Below, in pieces: positions 46,701 through 57,059 of a stretch of DNA of 64,000 bases. Below the pieces are notes generated by a model. That model was not told the DNA's origin, searched no databases, and was given only the letters and a program-made list of their open reading frames with translations. This DNA is from Ischnura elegans (lineage: Eukaryota > Arthropoda > Insecta > Odonata > Coenagrionidae): NCBI RefSeq assembly GCF_921293095.1, contig NC_060251.1, positions 87,902,566-87,966,565 on the forward strand, read 5' to 3'. Within the stretch, counting starts at the first letter, position 1; the number at the start of each line of letters is the position of its first letter. The translations under genes and the position numbers were made by a program.

Positions 46701-49291
46701 GTTGCTTTAACACATTTAATGCGGGCCTGATTTTCATTAAGTCATCAAAATTGGCCGTAAAAGGTAAGAAAGAAAAATAGAGGGAGGTTTCCGCACCTTA
46801 ACTTCTGTTCAAATACAGCAGACTGCCGATTATCCGGCTGCAGTTTATCCGGGTTGCGGAATATCCATGCAGGAGTTTCACTCTCGTTTAATTTTTCTGC
46901 GGTCTTTATAAAAAAATAAAATCGGATGCAAAATCATCGTAATTACTGCATTAATACTAGGATACACCAGGCTTATTAGTTTTATTAGATTCCCCTTCGT
47001 AAAGCAGAAGCAATCGCACGCTAGCTGTATTCACGGGAGCACTAAGTTAAGCTACCGACGCGTCATTCTTCCCTGTGGATATTTTCGGACACTACCGGAC
47101 AAGATGTTGCTGGACTGCTGAGCATATGATGCCACAAGCAGTCCAAATCGTATCATAAAAAAATCATATATTTTAGCTGCAGGGATATTATCTGATCTAT
47201 TTTTCTGCCATCAAAAGCCATAGATTGCGTAAAGATGACGATACGGTTATTCTTAGACTGATTCTAGCAACCGAGAACCCTATGAGTGAGGTTCTTGCTT
47301 TTAACTTTAGAAAAACATTGCCTTGATGGCGACAGCAAGCTCTTTCAGATTGGATTTTAAGGAAGGCCAGGCTGTTAATTTTTTCAATGTTGTAGCGATA
47401 ATATATTTGGGGGCTTTTCTCACGAGATATCTTGTACTCTCGAGACGAGCTCTTTTTAAGCTCTCATCATCATTTTCACAGTGGTCATCATTTTTGCGGT
47501 TGTTGTAACTTAAAAATTCCATGTCGAAATCCCCTGGCTGATTCCCTTCTCATATCATCCAAATCTTCAAAATATCATCAAAAACAAATTTCTCTTAAGT
47601 TATAACTGGGGAAAGAACAATACTGCACATTCTTCAGGGAAGTTTGGGTTTGACTTTCCCTCAAACACCCTTTGCAGCTCATCATTCCCTCTCTATCAAG
47701 GCCAACTGTTCTAGTCTGACAAACTTTAAAATTGCTTATCCACACACTTCTTTTGCTTCTTCCTCCACAGTTTCTAAATCAAGGGCCGCGGAACTTTCCT
47801 CTTTTGAATCAACTTGTTTTGAAAATCAAGCAATTGTGTAGCATAAAACCTAAGAATGCTATTATTCATTGTTAGTTACCACCTCTGGATTGCATGTATT
47901 CCACTGATCACTACTTTCTGCATCTACAACTTCCTTTATAATGCATCTTCTATCCATTCTCACAGCAGATACCCTATGTTTAAGGGAAAGCACTGGCCTC
48001 CTTGGCTGGCAGTTGAATGTGTGGGGAACTACTTTACTCCTCATTTTTATATTTCCTCCCATGATTTTAAACACATATCGAAATTTTTTGGGTGTTTTTG
48101 CACAGTGCACCACTTGCAGTTTTTCCTTTTTCAGCCATTTTCTCATTTTAATGCAATATGGCTCTTCTGAACCTGCAGCTACAACGTTATTGGGTTTGGA
48201 TCTACGACTCCTCCTGAATTTTGACGTCACGGTGTAAGGATAATGGGGGTGGTATTTTTTCCTCCACGAAGTTTGGAAGATTTTTGGGAGTCATTTTTTA
48301 AATTATGAACTGAATTTTGAGCGGAAAAAAGTCTTTTGCAGTAGCAAGTATTTATTGCAGAATATCAGAGTACTGTCTAATAATTGTATATAATTTCTCT
48401 ATTGGATGTGTAATTACATTTATTCTCTTTATTATGTAAGCACTTTTGCCGTATTCTTATAATTTAAAGAAATAAGTTTCTGGGTGCAATATACCATAGC
48501 TTTGTTGTTATTAAACTTAAATTTTCAACTGCATATTACTGTGATAAACTCAAGTGATGTAAATATGGAAATGTTATTAATGCATTTTTTGTTTACTCTA
48601 AAAATAAGGCCGAGTGCTTATTTTTCTATTTCATCTTCCTTATAAAAAAATGTTTGCTCCTTCTTTTGTCTTTACAGGAGCCTATAGGGAGCTTGTTTCT
48701 TGCAGTAATTGTTTGGATTATCAGGCAAGGAGGCTCTTAGTGAGATATGGTCAGACCAAGAAAATGGGAGCCCAGGTATGTCAAGTGCATTTTACTCTCT
48801 ACTATTTGCAGTGTGGTGTACATTCATAAGGTAATTAACGGACTTTATAATAGTATGATTTATTTTGTTTTTCAGACTTCTTATGTTCACATGCTGAATG
48901 CTACTATGTGTGCTACCACCAGGGTTATTTGTGCCATCCTTGAAGTACACCAAACGGAAACTGGCATTCTTGTCCCAGAATTGCTTAGACCATACATGCC
49001 TCCAGGTTAGTAAAGTATCTCTCTTCTGATTCATGTACATTATGTTTCCCTTGTATTTCAAGGCCTTAATTATTAATTTTGTAAAATAACAAAATTTCTC
49101 TCTAATTTTATGATATGGTGGCGTGATGTTTTCGGAATTTTGGAAAAGATCTCACTTGTCTTGTTTCTTCTTTCTTAGGCTATGAGAATGAGATTCCATT
49201 TGTGAAGCCTGCCCCCATTGATGAGATTGAAACCAAGAAACAGAAGAAGCAAAAAGATGGAATGAAAAAGGACGAAGTCAGAGAGCAGTAG
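22757..49291 (+). CDS. SerRS: cytosolic seryl-tRNA synthetase (complete, 10 constitutive exons plus one optional exon)
   Basis: Charges tRNA-Ser with serine in the cytosol. Exons: 22757-22892, 23099-23169, 34486-34731, 35090-35230, 39757-39912, 41394-41615, 45778-45967, 48678-48775, 48876-49005, 49179-49291; all junctions are GT-AG and keep frame, giving 500 aa, the usual insect length. [15 protein letters not shown] is the eukaryotic SerRS start. Residues 70-151 hold the second arm of the tRNA-binding coiled coil ([30 protein letters not shown]). The class II core follows: [20 protein letters not shown], the TSEQ loop (272-275), motif 2 [16 protein letters not shown] (from 302), motif 3 [17 protein letters not shown] (R436). 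The C-terminus [10 protein letters not shown] plus a lysine-rich tail is the animal UNE-S/NLS-type extension. The large introns carry many transposons; a GST-C-like exon at 30601-30870 lies in intron 2. Catalytic residues seen are intact. Confidence 0.97.
23170..23908. other. start of SerRS intron 2
   Basis: No exon recognised; the 78-aa frame at 23349-23585 and its antisense have no motif. A short palindrome TTTTCCCATGGCATAAATG...GGGAAAA lies at about 23437-23464. Confidence 0.5.
23913..26833 (-). mobile_element. piggyBac-family transposon with TTAA duplications, transposase disrupted
   Basis: TTAA stands at both borders (23909-23912, 26834-26837), the diagnostic piggyBac target duplication. 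The inverted ends are TACGTTGCGGACCGG and CATGTTGCGGACCGG. The minus-strand transposase is spread over open pieces 25762-25430 (acidic N-terminus), 25375-25003 ([24 protein letters not shown], then [15 protein letters not shown] with the first catalytic D) and 24921-24076 (FLDNYYNS with the second [10 protein letters not shown] with the third). The C-terminal Cys-rich domain is present ([18 protein letters not shown]). One stop near 25427 and frame or stop changes near 25150 and 24930-25000 interrupt it, so about three breaks; the last 281 codons are open. It lies antisense in SerRS intron 2. Confidence 0.92.
26838..27174. other. gap between piggyBac and LINE in SerRS intron 2
   Basis: No feature recognised in about 340 bp. 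Confidence 0.5.
27175..30413 (+). mobile_element. RTE/BovB-like LINE, nearly full length but decayed
   Basis: From about 27210 the 5' region CCTTGTCGTGGTGGAAAGG is typical of this clade. An APE-type endonuclease reading follows ([60 protein letters not shown]; 27600-28050). Next is the RT region ([62 protein letters not shown]; 29150-29670), then the thumb/C-terminal region ([13 protein letters not shown], about 30080) and a 3' end like ATACTTAAATGATAATG. The stretch 28090-29130 is badly broken. Many stops and frameshifts; DNA is inert. It lies in sense in SerRS intron 2, ending about 190 bp before the optional GST-C exon. Confidence 0.85.
30601..30870 (+). CDS. SerRS: optional SerRS exon encoding an EF-1B beta / GST-C-like domain
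   Basis: Acceptor ttaatttcag and donor CAG|gtgagg frame 270 nt (90 codons) without a stop; both ends are phase 0, like the flanking exon 2/exon 3 junction. The translation begins [20 protein letters not shown]. Its core [20 protein letters not shown], then [14 protein letters not shown] and [15 protein letters not shown], matches the GST-C fold of EF-1 beta (LNDYLADKSYIEGYVPSQ, ADVAVFEA, HALRWYNHIKSYE) and the optional domain of human CysRS (ARWFRHIE). Inserted after SerRS residue 69, in the variable loop of the N-terminal arm, it would give a 590-aa form. There is no start or stop, so it is not a separate gene. By analogy it should bind EF-1 gamma or other GST-like partners. Inclusion level is unknown. 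Confidence 0.85.
30871..31621. other. SerRS intron 2 after the optional exon
   Basis: No further exon recognised; AT-rich. Confidence 0.5.
31622..32584. mobile_element. TIR element with TTATTACGAA motifs, family B copy 1
   Basis: Left end CAGCAGACTCTCGTTAATAC and right end (complement) CAGTAGACTCGTTATTACGA are inverted, flanked by TA (31620-31621, 32585-32586). ACGTTATTACGAA repeats occur within both ends. Pogo/Tigger-like by termini and TA target, 963 bp, with no transposase frame, so non-autonomous. Copy 2 lies at 35419-38105. Confidence 0.8.
32587..34485. other. end of SerRS intron 2 with a LINE scrap
   Basis: Around 33120-33350, minus-strand reading gives KVRWTERR-like pieces and close DNA similarity to 1790-1900 (CTAGAAG, CCTCTCCTCACCCACCATG, CACTTCACC), so it is an RTE-like LINE remnant. 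The rest shows no exon. Confidence 0.55.
36126..37200 (-). mobile_element. 5'-truncated non-LTR retrotransposon (RT fragment)
   Basis: Minus-strand frame 37250-36507 carries the RT active-site motif [14 protein letters not shown], then [32 protein letters not shown] and [13 protein letters not shown], a normal order for RT, thumb and connector of I/Jockey/CR1-group LINEs. The 3' end runs into a tail of AAAT repeats (seen as ATTT repeats at 36130-36160), the LINE tail rather than an independent microsatellite. The element starts inside the RT domain, at about 37170-37200. The clade is not certain. Confidence 0.8.
37201..38083. repeat. dispersed repeat in SerRS intron 4
   Basis: Contains TCATCAAAATCCGAGTCGG and GACATGGAATGACCCC, a pair also seen at 15665-15745. 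It seems to be a second insertion in family B copy 2. No coding content recognised. Confidence 0.5.
38106..39010. other. unassigned part of SerRS intron 4
   Basis: No exon or element recognised. Confidence 0.5.
39011..39162. mobile_element. small MITE with C-tract and G-tract
   Basis: About 150 bp between TA dinucleotides. Ends CCATATTTGTCTGAATA and (complement) CCCTATTTCTCCGAGTA are inverted, followed inside by a C-run at one end and a G-run at the other. It is non-autonomous; transposase family unknown. Confidence 0.65.
39971..41126. mobile_element. pogo/Tigger-like non-autonomous element, family A copy 2
   Basis: Ends CAGCGTAATCCCGATTATCC and (complement) CAGCAGACTACCGATTATCC. Inner blocks such as TTTAGCGGCGATAA, GCTCCATATGATATCTGG and TTTGCACGAATGCTTCAAA match copy 1 at 6431-8078. 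Flanking dinucleotides are TT and TA, so the duplication has decayed. It lies in SerRS intron 5; the 127-codon frame inside has no transposase motif. Confidence 0.78.
41851..44935 (-). mobile_element. CR1/L2-like LINE with a long open endonuclease-RT frame
   Basis: A 905-codon minus-strand frame (44842-42125), extended in frame upstream to about 44926 through [10 protein letters not shown], covers an APE-type endonuclease ([46 protein letters not shown]) and an RT ([57 protein letters not shown]). A connector with [12 protein letters not shown] follows. The 3' end has a short TAA/TAATA tail at about 41851-41863. The first ORF and the very start of the endonuclease are missing, so it is 5'-truncated; the kept part has no break, which suggests a young insertion. 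It is antisense in SerRS intron 6. Confidence 0.88.
44936..45777. other. unassigned end of SerRS intron 6
   Basis: An open plus-strand frame at 44930-45262 has no recognisable domain or splice context. A polyadenylation-like or exon signal is not evident. Confidence 0.45.
46347..46511. repeat. foldback element, copy 2 (ACCGGTTTC family)
   Basis: A nearly perfect 165-bp palindrome: ATGCACAAAGGTTAAG ... GCGACCGGTTTCGATACAGC meets its complement at a centre near 46429 (TGATACGCTGTATCGAAACC ... CTTAACCTTTGTGCAT). Only a few differences separate the arms. It lies in SerRS intron 7; a transcript through it would form a very stable hairpin. Confidence 0.88.
46816..47060. mobile_element. pogo/Tigger-like element, family A copy 3 (one end only)
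   Basis: Starts CAGCAGACTGCCGATTATCC after TA and follows the right end of the element at 6431-8078 in inverted orientation (TTTATCCGGGTTGCG, ATCGGATGCAAAATCATC, GGATACACCAGGCTTA, GAATTCACGGGAGC-like). The other end is missing or too diverged. Confidence 0.72.
47307..48230 (-). pseudogene. decayed coding sequence of unknown origin in SerRS intron 7
   Basis: Minus-strand frames 48230-47862 (122 aa; basic start [15 protein letters not shown], later [19 protein letters not shown]) and 47522-47307 (71 aa; [20 protein letters not shown]) are linked by a stretch with acidic, coding-like readings ([20 protein letters not shown]) broken by stops. The phrase with VVPHTF recalls, weakly, the end of THAP domains, but the zinc ligands are not seen. 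It may be a dead transposon or retrocopy; I do not recognise the family. Confidence 0.35.
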
Positions 49292-49476
49292 AGAAAAGAC
49301 GTTGCTGTATTCCATGAATGCAATTCTTGGTAGCAAATACGCAATTCTTGTACATTGCGGGCATCACCAATAATTGTGTAATTCTGTGATACCAGCATGT
49401 TAAATGGCATTTAAAACAAAGGCCTTAAAATGATTTTAATTTAAAGTTTCTATTTAATACAATTTTTGAAGAAGGT

Positions 49477-49482
49477 AATAAA
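49477..49482 (+). terminator. probable polyadenylation signal of SerRS
   Basis: AATAAA 186 nt after the SerRS stop codon, the first plus-strand hexamer there. Confidence 0.5.
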
Positions 49483-51647
49483 TGTGACTTCGTATGATAA
49501 ATTGTCATTTTATTCCTATCTGTTAAAAAATATGCCATGTGAGTACATATGTATTCCGTTTTTTGATCCATTTTATTCTGAAGCCTAATTATTTCATCAG
49601 ACTTCAGTTTTACGCATGTAGGAAAAATATATTGGGAAAGCTTCTGCTGAACCAGTATTATAACTGGGATCCTCTTACCCCTCCCCCCTTGTTCAATGCC
49701 TAATTTTGTCAAACCTGCCTGATAAACCTCCATAAATGCAAATGTTTCAGCCTGCCCCCAAAACTTCTCTCTGCTACTAAATATTTATTTTCCAGCGGGC
49801 TATAACCATGTGATGGTAAGGCTTGTCCTATAAGGGGAAGGTTGGAACATTCCTTTTTTTTAGTTAATATGTGTTTACTTTGTGCTTGGTGATCATCCCA
49901 AATAAAAAAAATTCAACTTGATCTGTTTATGCTTTCAGGCTTCATTTTTCAGTCAGATTTACAAATTTTTCATTGTGGTTTCTGGATTCCTCTGGAATTA
50001 TCTCATGTCCAATTTCTTGAATATTGATTTAAATTTGTGATTCAGTGTATTATAATCTTTCAGAAATATTTATTAGTGCACCAAAATTGGCAAAAAGAAC
50101 ACAGGATACACAGAAGTGTTGCCTATCATGGATAGGCAGTAGCCGCTGTGTATAATATTTTAACTTGACAAACTATCAGGCCAGTAAATGCAGGTGGTGG
50201 CAGGGAGACTCCTATATGCATCATTGAAGTAGCCCCTCCATTTAGTCGGGATAAAAATGCATTAAATCTGCCTGTACTAACCCTCTATCATGATTTCAAC
50301 ATACTTACCTGTCTCCTTTAACTACATCTTATGATCAGGATACACTTACAGCTGCAATAGCTTCCTAAAGCACTATTCGCCTCATCTCTCCTATCGAGAT
50401 TTTTTAGATTAGTACATTTTCTAGGAACAACTTCACGAAGAGGATATAATGGAACCATAATTCATTATTTAATTTTATAAGCAGTGAAAATCTCATTTTT
50501 CATAGTTTTATCCTGCTGAAATTGATATTTTTTTACTCTTATGTATTTTGAGAGTGGTATGCCCTTGATGTTTGTAAGATAATATGTACTATATAGATCG
50601 CCATTCGTGTTATTATTCCTCTTGTACCTAAAAGCCAATATACAAAGAATTCTACTATGCTTTGGCTGCAATGCATTTATCATCTCGCTTAGATGTATGA
50701 GCAGCTTGTGATGAGGATTTTGATGATATTGGATCATAAATAGGGGAGGGGGGGCAAGCCAAGTTGTGACATTTTATCATGGAAAAGGTGAAAGAAACCA
50801 ACATTACAGGAAAAATTTAATAGCGCTTTATTAGTTTATGAGATTATTTCCTTGAAAAAAAGTTCTATGTTAGTTGTATATCTTATATTAATACTTATCA
50901 TTGTTCATCGGTTGTAAGAAAATTAATGGCTAACATGCCTCGCGCGAGATTGCAATCCTTGTGAAGGGAATGTAACAACACTGCATTATTTCACGAAAAA
51001 ATTGTGATGAAATATTTTTTTACAAATACAAGAATGAAATCTGAACAAGTATTCAATAATTAGGCATTAATTTATATAATGGACATGATTCGCCGGTTCG
51101 TTATGGGTTTGAATATTTAGAGGGAAACATCGGTGAGTGGCGCTGACGTCATTCACGAATCAGCTGATTGGGAATCAAGTGGTTTTCGAAACGCGTTTGT
51201 TTGTTTTATGTTGATCATGTTGATGGTAGGATTGGAACCTAATGGAATTGGGAGGGAATTTCTAAGTTCTCTCATCTCCGAAATGTATTTTGATAAGTTG
51301 TCTTCCTTTTTTTCTGGTTTGTTTTCTCATCTTTAATTTTGGGACATCGTGTTATTAATCCGTTTTCAGGGAGGGCGTAATCGCGTAATCCTCTATTATT
51401 CAAATTTCTTGGCTATGATGTGATGATGTTGACATGTTTTGACTCTGAAGTTTTGTTTTAGCCTAAAGTTAGTATGGTTCGTAAGTTATGAAGAGAGAAA
51501 TATCTACGTACATGAGCTAGATCATCGGCAGGATACATGGAGATGGAGTAGTCATGCATTCGTGACTATTAATCACGACTTCCCTTGTCCACACATTTTG
51601 GCGTGACACAGTATATGGAAATGCCCCACTTTTCAAATCCATTATAA
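49483..51647. other. SerRS-Ostm1 intergenic region
   Basis: No exon recognised in 2.2 kb. The last 600 bp are less AT-rich and contain the TGACGTCA palindrome and should hold the Ostm1 promoter and 5' UTR. The frame at 51133-51336 has no motif. Confidence 0.55.
51144..51151. promoter_or_regulatory. CRE-like palindrome TGACGTCA upstream of Ostm1
   Basis: A perfect ATF/CREB-type site 497 bp before the Ostm1 start codon, followed by CAGCTG. It may be part of the promoter; an 8-bp match alone is weak. Confidence 0.35.
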
Positions 51648-54600
51648 ATGGAGTTCGAAGTGTTATTTAACGTTAGCTCACTGCTGTGGGTCGCTCTTCA
51701 CATCATTCTTCTTCAACCTGCGTCACCTCATGGAGTGTCTGACATGTAGGTTCCTAATTCCCTCTTTCTCTGTAAACACATACCTATTTATGATACTTTG
51801 TTACCTAGATTTTTTATTCTCGCTTTCAGAATAAATGAAAAGAATACGACCTGCGCCGATATTCAAACAAAGTTTGCATTGGCTGCGCAAGAATTTACCT
51901 ATTGTTCCATTAGTAATGCTAGACCCATAACATTTTGTGAAAAATGTGTTGCATCGTACCTGAATGTTTCGATGGCTCACCAGGAAATTTTGAAGGTGAG
52001 GCATTCGAGCTACTAACCGAGTGGTTGCTGACTTTTGTATTAGCAATTAAATAATTTTTCTTGTAGGGAAAGGATAATAGTATCAATTGCCGGGATCAAT
52101 TAATCAACGTTGATCGTCTACAAATTATAGAGACTCTGAATGCTAATATAGAGAAACTGTGGTCCAGAGGAGAATGCAACCGTAAGTGTTATCCTCTTGT
52201 TCGCACTACTAATGACCTATTTAATACTAATGATGATTATTACTTCTTAACTCCATGGTTGTAATATTTATGCTGTCATTGTTCCAGGTTGCTTCGAGGA
52301 GAGTGCTAATGGGTCCACGACCTCCAATCTTAATAATGTTACCAAGACATTCCAGATGATGAATTCAGTCGTCGCTAAGTGCATCAAAGACAACCAGCCC
52401 AAAGACAAACCAGATATTTGTGTAATATGTCGTGATTCGTATGAGAAGTTGAACGAGTTTTACAACGAATTGAAAATATCTGAAAAAAGTCCTTCACGCA
52501 TATGCATGGATATTGTTGATTCTGTAAGTTGAATGTGGACATGTTTCTGTGTTATATATCCATCCACAGTAAGTTTAATATCAGAAGGCTTATTATATTA
52601 TTATCATATGACCCCTCATGGAAATTGTCAGTTGATGACCACTGAGAACATAAATAGACTCCATGACTATAAACATTGATTTCTGTCGGTGGGCACTTGT
52701 ATTTCTCCTGCTTCTCATAGTCATGGAAATTTTTTTCTTGTGTGGCCAGGCAGAAACCAAATTAAGCCAAATTTTAGTCTAATGATCAAATAGATCAAGT
52801 TGAATCTTAGGGCCATATTCTCAGTCGACTCTGTATAGGGCCAACGATATGTCATCAGCCTCTACATAAGCCGATCTTGCCCAACATACGCCATAACAAG
52901 CCCTACATATGGCCGTTCTTGGAACTAAATGGCCCTTACTTGATGTAGGGTACCAGCCCTATACCCTACAAAAACATGGTGACCATAATAATGCATATCA
53001 AGGAGAAAAGCTCTCATGAACCATTTTAAAATGTACACGAGTAAAGGTGAGAGGTAATAATACTACCAAATTATACCCATCATGTCAAATCAATAATAAA
53101 ATTGGCAAAAGTGTAACGAGTGCAATGTGTCTGCAAATATATATTAATATTGTTCATATTTGGCCCTTGGTATGCTTTTGAGAAACCAGTACTTCGTTTA
53201 TGTATAAACATAGAAAGCATATTTTTAATTGTCTCATCATCATCACTGGTCAACAATCCTAGGATTGGTTTGACGCAGCTCTCCACTCAGTTCTCCTATC
53301 AGCTAATCTTTTCACACCTACGTATTTCTTCTCTTTCACATCTCTCTTTACTTGTTCCATATATTTTGTTTGAGGTCTTCCTTTTCCATTCTTGTCTTCC
53401 ACTTGTCCTTAGACGATTGTCTTCATCAGGCCATCATGTCTCAAGATGTGGCCTATAAGGTTGTTCCGTCTTCTTATTAAGGTTTTCATGAGGCTTCTCT
53501 TCTCTCCTACCCTTCTTGGGACTTCCTCCTTACTAACTCGGTCGATCCATTTGATTTTCATCATTCTTCTGTAGCACCACATTTCAAAGGCCTCTATCCT
53601 TGCTTTCTCCGCTGCGGTCATTGTCCATGCCTCACTTCCGTATAGGAGCATACTCCAGATGTAGGTTCTTATAAATTGTTTCTTTACATCCATATTTAAG
53701 TTTCCCGCTGTAAGCAGGTCTCTCTTTTGGTGGAACGCTCTCTTCGCCTGGGCTATTCTGCTGATAATTTCTTTCTTGCTTCTCCCGTCACTAGTTATCT
53801 TGCTTCCCAAATAACAGAAATCATCCACCTCTATCAGTTTTTGCCTCCCTATTTTAATGTTGGTCTTGACTTCTTCTCTTCTGCTGCATACTAAGATCTT
53901 GGTTTTCTTCGTGCTTATTTTCAGTTCATATCTACTCATTACCCTACCCATATTAACCAGAATATTTTTCAAATCCTTCTCTGTTTCTGCTATAACAGCT
54001 ATGTCATCGGCAAATCTTAGCATGCTAATTTTTTCTCCATGGATATTGTCTCATAATAAACTTAACTATGGAAGGTAAAAGCAAGTGACAAACCTTGATG
54101 GTGTAACGTAAGTTCCCACTTAAATAATCATATTTACCTCGCACTTATCATTATCTAATACAGACCGCTTTTGTATTAATTTAAAGACAATATGGTTCTA
54201 CTTTTGGCTCGATATGAGAGTATTTGTAGCAATAATAATGCACTGACACGACCTGGTGGAAGATTCCGATTGTTTCTATACCTTGAGCTGTTGCCCTAAC
54301 AGTACACCCGAAAATTATCAGATGTCTTTTCTTAGTTTCATAGTTAGGTCCCAATATGCAACCAGAGTGGAAAATTGGCACTGTGCCATAATGTACGTCA
54401 TGACCTACGTCATCTTAGAGAACTTGACGATTGAATCACCCCACACCACTTATATAGGGTCGACTGAGAAATTCATGTAGGAGCTTATTGTTATGAAGGG
54501 ATGGATATGTAGGGTCGACTAAGAATATGGGCCCTTGAGTCAAGCCAGCATGGAGGAAAGATTGATAGGGGTTAATAAGGGGCTTCTCTTATAATTAATG

Positions 54601-57059
54601 GGAAAGCCTGAAAATTTGGAATAGTGTAGTAGATAGCATAAGACAGTAAGCATAAAGAAAGAACATATCGATGGCTAAGTTCTAACAACACGTATCTCAA
54701 AAATAGCAACTTTGCAGGAGAGCAAAAAAAACGATTCATTTAATTTACTTGCACACTGAAATTAAAAACCAAAAGTTCATAAAATGAAAAAGAAGCATTC
54801 ATTTGCAAATAAAGAGTCGTTCTTTGCTTGTATTTTTATTTTTTTAATGTTATTACACGTTGTTTAAGATACCTGTCTCAAACTGGCCGAATTTTATACA
54901 TGTGTTGTTAGAACTTAGCCCTGGATATACTCTTCAGGTTCAGAATCACCTCTCTGATGAGTTTCACTTTTCATAACACTCCAAAAGATTGAAATGTGGG
55001 AGATGTCTTGGCACCAATTTTATATGTACATTTAGGTATTCAGCTGGTAAGTTTGCATCGAGAAGTTGTGTGAATTACCCTAACCTGTTCCTCCTCCAAA
55101 TTCACCCCTTAAAACCTATCGTGCCTAACATGTGGGAGATAGGGGTGTGATAGGGGAGAAAATGAGAGAGAGAGATGGAAAGGGGACATTAATTAATTAT
55201 GTGAGATGATTTCAGTGATTTTTGGATCCCCCCTTTCCCTGCAGTGAGACATTTTGAGATTTGGCTCGACCCCTTCCCCCAACCTCTAATCTCACGTGAG
55301 AAAGTGCAAAATGCACATTTTTAGTGTTAATCTATGCTTGTTTATTTAGGATTTATTTTGAAAAATTGTTTCATTATTTTTATTCAACAAGTTCCCTGTC
55401 GTGGACTTGTAGACGAATTCACACATTGAGCTGACATGTTTTTCTTTCCTTTTAATACTTGGATGCTTTCCATTTGAGTTTTGGTGTGCATTCGGCTATG
55501 CACGCCGTGTCGTTTAGCGTCATATAAGTGGCACCAAAGTAGCTGTGACTGATGGCGTCCCATGAGAGGCCAAAAGAAAGGCTCATTCTGCGGCCATAAT
55601 GACCAAAGCGGCGTGAAGACGAAGTACATGTTACGGTCATTATGATCAAAGCGGTGCAGAGTGTATTAAGATGTTTAAGACTAGTATTTAATATTACTAA
55701 GAACATACATGCTATATACATGATTATTCATGCTATAAACTCTCTTGTTCAGCACTTCTTGAGCTTGTGACAAAATGAAAGAGAATATTGCCTTCCATGT
55801 AATGGACACCATGTACATAACAAAAGTAAACAAATAATTAGCTAATGGAAAAAAAAATTCCTATTTTTGACTGCCTGAATCCAGAATAAAATGTCTTAAG
55901 TCATTCTAAAATGCTATTATTGCTGAAATAATAGTCTTGTACAATAAAAGCTGATTCCTTGTAGCATTCTGGCAGAAGAGGTAGACAGTCTGGTAGTTTG
56001 GTATTCCCTGTGATGTAATATATTTGAACAAGTTTATGACATCTAGTATTTTGGGATTGAAAATTTATATGCTAAGGTCCCTGGATGTTGAATCAGTATC
56101 TGATCAGTTGAATTCACCAGTTACAGCCGTTGGGATAAAAACTATGGGTCATAAATCTGAATGATTTTGATGTTTGGAAATTAATATTTATGTTTTGATC
56201 AAATATATGTATTTGATTCAATTCTAAAGTGCCTTGCAAAAAAAGTATGCCCACTCAAATTTTGACAGTGGAGAATGTTTTTATGGTTCATGTTATGGTC
56301 ACAAGTAGAAGAATGGTAAACTTATAACAGAAGAGTTCACCATGTGAATTCCTCATGATTCATGCATTTTAAATCAAACTAATTCAGTGGCAAATTTCTG
56401 TGCATTTGTTAATGCCTAAACATTTTTTTCCCAGTGAATTCCTGAATTGGGGAAAAAATGGAGACAAGTCATTAAATTAGTAAATTGGGTTTAACAAACT
56501 AAGACTTCAGAATTTAAAGATTTTTCTAAAGATATTTATAATCTGTATATTAATGACATAAATGATAGTATGGCTATTGGAACAAAAAAAGTTACATATT
56601 ATTCATGTTTTCTAAGTCATGAAAACATTACTAACTGTGGCACCCTCTCTTCAATCCTTGCACTGGGTATTATTTTAGTTATTTACTCAGTGAAAAATAA
56701 CATTGGATTTGGATTTTATTTCTGTACAAATATACTATGTACATATTTAGTGTTTCATCAAAATGGATTTTTAATGTGTTTTTGATATCTGGATTAGGAA
56801 AAAAAGCATTTATTACTGGGTATATAATTAATTAAACTATATACATACATCTGAATAACCTGATTGAAGGTATTTATAAACATTCAATGAATTACAGATG
56901 AATGCATCCCGTAGAGAGTGGAGTGAAGACTTGGGCTGCCGGGATAGCCCAGGAACTGATGTACCAGTCATAGTGGCAGCATCCCTCATGAGTGTGGTCC
57001 CAATTGTTTTTTATGTCACCTTATGGAAATGGTCAACGAGAGCTACTAGAATTACATAG
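51648..57059 (+). CDS. Ostm1: OSTM1, osteopetrosis-associated transmembrane protein 1 (complete, 5 exons)
   Basis: Exons 51648-51745, 51830-51995, 52067-52181, 52288-52523 and 56898-57059 join in phases 2, 0, 1, 0 and give 258 aa. An N-terminal signal peptide (VSSLLWVALHIILLQPAS) leads into a luminal domain rich in cysteines and N-glycosylation sites (NTT, NVS, NGS, NVT, NAS). Family marks are FCEKCVASYLNV, NIEKLWSRGECN, ICVICRDSYEKLNEFYNEL and ICMDIVDSMNASRREWSEDL. A single membrane segment lies at about 227-247 (VPVIVAASLMSVVPIVFYV), with an 11-aa cytosolic tail. In vertebrates OSTM1 is the beta subunit of the lysosomal Cl-/H+ exchanger ClC-7 and stabilises it. The start is chosen because it gives the signal peptide and has an upstream promoter-like region. 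Intron 4 (4.4 kb) carries transposons. Confidence 0.93.
52810..54534. mobile_element. inverted-repeat element in Ostm1 intron 4, split by an RTE tail
   Basis: Left GGGCCATATTCTCAGTCGAC and right (complement) GGGCCCATATTCTTAGTCGA are inverted ends. Motifs such as GTCGACCCTA and CCTACAT recur inside both. Without the LINE tail at 53235-54045 it is about 0.9 kb and non-coding. Family unknown; a clean target duplication was not read. Confidence 0.7.
53235..54045 (-). mobile_element. RTE/BovB-like LINE 3' fragment, copy 1
   Basis: Minus-strand frame 54023-53409 starts in the RT active site (MLRFADDIAVIAETEKDL) and runs through KISTKKTKILVCSRREEV, YLGSKITSDGRSKKEI, LYGSEAWTMTAAEKARIEAF, WCYRRMMKIKWIDRVS and RRNNLIGHILRHDGLMKTIV without a break. 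The 3' end is a short ATG/TGATGA tail at 53235. It is 5'-truncated and fairly young. A second copy starts at 63171. Confidence 0.85.
54535..56897. other. remainder of Ostm1 intron 4
   Basis: No exon recognised. Around 55560-55660 two related pieces, CGGCCATAATGACCAAAGCG and CGGTCATTATGATCAAAGCG, form a short imperfect direct repeat. The plus-strand frame at 56570-56785 has no motif. Confidence 0.5.

Noticed and set aside
56570-56785. 71-codon hydrophobic frame preceded by IYNLYINDIND
   Set aside because: The phrase recalls RT YINDL motifs, but nothing else of an RT is present; treated as chance.
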